DNA from: Hepsetus odoe
Taxonomy: Eukaryota; Chordata; Actinopteri; Characiformes; Hepsetidae
NCBI GenBank assembly: GCA_017165825.1
Contig: CM029387.1
Span: 7,986,183 to 8,050,182, forward strand
DNA: 64,000 nt
Direction of reading: 5' to 3'
The translations under genes were made by a program, and so were the position numbers. The notes beneath the pieces were generated by a model that was given only the letters and a program-made list of their open reading frames with translations, was not told where the DNA came from and did no database searches. Of this stretch, positions 60,567-64,000 are shown piece after piece (position 1 is the stretch's first letter; every line of letters begins with the position of its first letter).

Positions 60567-61565
60567 AATTCAGGGGTTCAGGGAGCTGCACAATGAACTA
60601 AGGTCTGCAGAGGTCACGTTGCTTGCAACTAGCCAAGTCTTGTCCTTGGAGACAGATGGAGAAAAGGTTTCTTCCTGTTAAGCATTTGCACCACTGGAAA
60701 TGGGGAATCTGAGGTGTGAGAGAAGCTGGGTGTCAGTGAAGGGGGCAAAACGGCTCAGAGGCTTAGCGTATTACAAACTGACAGCTGGCCCATCTCACCT
60801 TGAGACAAGGACTCTAGAGCTATTATCTTGCATCTATTAATACAATCATAAACAGAAATGATAACAACAACAACAACAAACTGTGTACACATTTTGTAAA
60901 TAATATTTAGCATGTATTAACTTGAGTATCTATTTAACATTTTCTATTACGTTACATATGAGCCTTACTGCTGACATAATCTGGCTCAGAGAATATATAT
61001 ACTCTGATCTTTAAATGGCTAATTTATAGATATTTGTTACATTAAAAATGCATGCAAATAAACAACTGCAACACAATAAAAAATCTGCAAAGCTATGTTA
61101 AATTAATATATCGTACATATTATTGCAGGTACTGGAAATATTACTGGAAGTAGAAAGTAGTATTGTAAAAAAAAACAAAAAACTACAATGCACAAACTGA
61201 GGGTCATACCCAAAGGGCCTTTTGTTATACCCTGAGCCTTTTCATATTAATAAACCAATCTGATGGACAAAGTATATTTACTGAAGTGCAGCTTCAAGAT
61301 TTGATTTGTTTTCTTTGTGTGCTGTTATTGAATTATGGTCAGTCAGATTTTTTTTTACATCCTTCTGCCAAGCTCGGCCTTCTTTTCTCAGGCCTCCAAT
61401 ATGTATTTAGCAGTCTTTGTTCGCATCCATGGCCTCATTCGTTTATAGCAAGAAACATCAATAAAGAGCATTGTTTTTTAAACTTTACTGGACTTGTCAA
61501 AATTCATCCATCTGTTATCTTTTCTGCTGAGGGGTCATGGAGGGCGCTGGAGCCTGTTCCTGCGC

Positions 61566-61722
61566 TCATACCATCCCCATCATTGCTCCCTGGGTGCTGG
61601 ATGTATGGCTGCCCCCTGCTGCACAGTGTGTAAGGGTAAAATGCACAGAAGCATTTTGTTGTGGTTCACTGAGTGCTGTTCTGTGTATTCACAATGGCAG
61701 GTAGTCACTTTCACTTCACTTT
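61566..61722 (+). repeat. tRNA-derived SINE (family A), tail half
   Basis: CATTGCTCCCTGGGTGCTGG, TGTTGTGGTTCACTG and CACTTTCACTTCAC. It lacks the tRNA head. Confidence 0.65.
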
Positions 61723-61924
61723 CCCTTTATGGAGGGAAAGGGAGAGAGACACCTTGGACAGGTTACAGGTCAATCGCAGAGGAAATCTCACAGTGAGGAA
61801 AATCACTTAACATGCAAAATGTCAAAGGAAATGTTTAAAACTGCCTTTTTTCATTTTATCCTCAAATAATTTAGCCTAGGTTTTTGGTAGCTGTGTGGTT
61901 TTTATTGTTATTTGTGTGCTGTTT

Positions 61925-62068
61925 ACATTTATGGCATTTAGCAGACGTCCTTTTCCAGAGTGACTCCCATGTCCTAATTACAGGGACAGTCCCCCTGGAG
62001 CAACTCAGGGTTAAGGGTCTTGCTCAGGAACCCAATGGTGCATCACAACTAGAGGATTTGAACTGTTC
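61925..62068 (-). repeat. V-SINE-type fragment, reverse
   Basis: GGCATTTAGCAGACG...TCCAGAGTGACT, then TTACAGGGACAGTCCCCCTG and GGGTTAAGGGTCTTGCTCAG. This is the reverse of the family tail and centre. Confidence 0.75.
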
Positions 62069-63699
62069 ACTGGTGTTTAAAGGCAGCGGATGATGAAGTG
62101 TTAGCAGTGCTGGTAAAGATGTAAAAACATTTCAAAAGTCCTCGGCGTGTAAGCAAAGTGTTCGCCATAGAATTGAATTTGTTTTTATTTATTCCAGTTT
62201 CACAATACATCATCTGGTATTTTCAAAGTTACTTTTGTTTTAGTAGCTAGTAGATATCTAATGTGATTGTTTCAGGAACCTGGGCTCATTTCCAGAATTT
62301 CTACTGCCATCAAGTGGTGGTTAAAGCTGAGCACACACACAGTTGACATTGTGACACTTTTGTGGGTTTCTGACAATTTGTATAGATAGAGACTTATTTA
62401 TTTATTATTATTAACAAAAATAATATAAAACTAGGATAAAATCCAGTTACTTAACATTTACTTACAAGTACCATGCCATACCCAGTTACATATCGATAAA
62501 GGCAAGAGCCACATTCCTCTGTATGATCTCATCATTCTCTGCTTCTCTTTTCAAGGTAAGCAAGCAAGATAAGTTGTTAAATTGGTACATTTAAACTAAA
62601 ATGATTTTGTTTGGCACTGGTTTTCACTGTTTAACCTTATGGTGAGAAAAGGAACAACATCTGCAGCCAGTTGTTAAGCCAGATGGAGGAAAACAGCTGG
62701 CTAGCTAATTCATTTTGCTGGTTCTCAGCCCTCTATTTTGAATGAGAATTATCTGTTGTTCAATGAAGCTATTTCACTTGTAACAAAATTGCCTCTGCAC
62801 TACTAGTCATCACTGTAAATTAGATATCCACATAGGCTGTCTATAAAAATTCAACTAAAGTTTTCAAAGTTTATGTCAGGGAGATCAGGAAGGTTTTCGA
62901 AGGTTATATTACAGTTACAACTCACATAACATTTTTGGTACCACATAAAACCCTGTTTGCTAAGAATGTAAATCTATTATATGCATTTGTATTCGAAAAC
63001 ATAGGAATTATTATAATTATTAGTATAAATATTGCATGTACTGCATTCATAATTCATAAAATATGGAAAATGTCGCATCCTAGAGCAGTTAGTTAACTGG
63101 TAACATTAATTTCAGTTTCTGTTTTAGCATTGTTCAATCAGTTAGCAATATAAGCTGCTTATAAATATGGATCTCTTAGAAAATTATTTTAAAGAGCAGA
63201 CGCTCAAGCAATTTCAAGACATTCCAGTGACTTTTGAAATGTATTTTTAGAAGCTTTGAAAGATAACATTATCCCTAGCTTGACTGCCCAATCTGCCCAC
63301 TAATGGACTCCATACTGAAAGCACTTAAGCATCAGTCATTATCCTCAGTCTACCCTCAGGCATCATGGTCTGTCAAAAAACTGCATTTTAGCTGAGCCTT
63401 CTGTATTGTATGTTCTTGCATTCAGTTGTTTGAATTTCCGACAACAAAATATTGTTTTTCCTAAAACTTTAGTTCTATGCAGTGCAGTTAATGATGCATA
63501 CTTTACTGTAGGTTCACATTGTGATCATTCTTGAGCCAGCTGGGAGAGACCATCAATCTTAACATAATTTAACCTTGGAGACAATGCAGCTGGAAATATG
63601 TTGAATTCCAGGTCATGACAGTCTAACTTACTGTTTAAGTGTAAATGTTTTTGTGAGCCATATAGATTTTTCTTATGCAGAGTAGGTATGAAGAATTAT

Positions 63700-63914
63700 T
63701 TGCAATGCCACGTGTGCTGCACCGTGGCTGCAGGCTACAGCGTGAAAGCCCCACGAGAATTAAATGACATCATCTCATACAATGTGGAGACGCAACAGTA
63801 TGTCTCGTCCAATCAAGAGAGCAGTAGGCTTGTCCAATCACAGACCTTCTAGAGACAGAAGGACGAGTCTCTGTTCACTGTCATGCTGAAGCAGCCCTGA
63901 GAGAGGAAGGCAGC

Positions 63915-63960
<46 letters not shown>
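63700..63960 (+). promoter_or_regulatory. Possible promoter of a gene to the right of the window
   Basis: A GC-richer segment with two CCAAT boxes in the same orientation (GTCCAATCAAGAGAG near 63809 and GTCCAATCACAGACC near 63834), then a GA-rich 5'UTR-like stretch. The two boxes share the word GTCCAATCA about 25 bp apart. No ATG-led coding exon is seen before the window ends, so direction is inferred. Confidence 0.4.
63919..63960. repeat. (GA)n microsatellite
   Basis: About 20 GA units at the right end of the window, within the putative 5'UTR-like stretch. Confidence 0.92.
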
Positions 63961-63962
<2 letters not shown>

Positions 63963-64000
63963 CTTAAGAGCAAGAGAGCTATAAAGGAAAAGGGGGGATT

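Larger units (their letters stand above)
60567..63690. other. Upstream region of cplx4, no gene seen
   Basis: AT-rich sequence containing two SINE fragments (listed separately). The short ORF at 61286-61633 overlaps SINE sequence in its 3' half and shows no family motif. Confidence 0.5.

Noticed and set aside
1..64000. CRISPR arrays, operons, phage or plasmid features
   Set aside because: The window is vertebrate nuclear DNA. The tandem repeats present are microsatellites or short minisatellites without spacer-repeat structure.

Overview
This is a stretch of a ray-finned (teleost) fish nuclear genome. The evidence is split vertebrate genes with GT-AG introns, AT-rich non-coding DNA, dense microsatellites, and fish-type SINEs, Tc1-like elements and LINE fragments. 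The SINE with a 3' domain ending in 'CTCTGGATAAG...CTGCTAAATGCC' is of the V-SINE kind, common in teleosts and frequent in otophysans. I cannot name the species. The window is not bacterial, so most long ORFs in it are either exons with read-through or chance.

Four protein-coding genes are clear, all on the minus strand. (1) 384-17357: eps15l1, an endocytic EH-domain/DPF scaffold; 22 coding exons are visible and the 3' end lies beyond the left edge. (2) 20357-24457: a complete 9-exon calreticulin with signal peptide, P-domain repeats, acidic tail and KDEL. Its head-to-tail position beside eps15l1 matches the human CALR3-EPS15L1 pair, so it is best read as calr3. (3) 37245-42151: a complete 3-exon retinal homeobox gene of the Rx1/Rx2 (RAX2-like) class. 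(4) 54829-60566: a complete 3-exon complexin of the 3/4 class with a CAAX box. Complexins 3 and 4 are retinal ribbon-synapse proteins, and human RAX and CPLX4 are also neighbours, so genes 3 and 4 form an old retina-linked neighbourhood.

Non-coding layout. 1-17357 is mostly eps15l1 introns with SINEs, a LINE 3' fragment, Tc1 debris and hAT-like inverted-repeat relics. 17358-20356 holds the CpG-rich eps15l1 promoter, an ATCT microsatellite, two SINEs and the probable calr 3'UTR. 24458-24920 is the calr promoter, with a perfect ER-stress element (CCAAT-N9-CCACG). 24920-37244 is a repeat-rich gene desert with SINEs, LINE pieces and Tc1 relics. The second rx intron carries a tRNA-Gly(GCC)-like gene next to a SINE. 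42152-54828 is a long upstream/intergenic interval with several GC-richer, repeat-free blocks that could be rx enhancers, an LTR-like GC-rich element, a full-length SINE with intact target-site duplication, and a deleted Tc1 element. 60567-64000 ends in a CCAAT-box and GA-rich segment that may be the promoter of another gene to the right.

I found no convincing undescribed system. The observations most worth checking are the calr ER-stress element, a GC-AG intron in calr, a SINE whose head matches one local family but whose tail matches another, hairpins around TATA-like boxes in the LTR-like element, and the candidate rx enhancers. Exon boundaries were read by eye from splice consensus, reading phase and family resemblance; no alignment was run.
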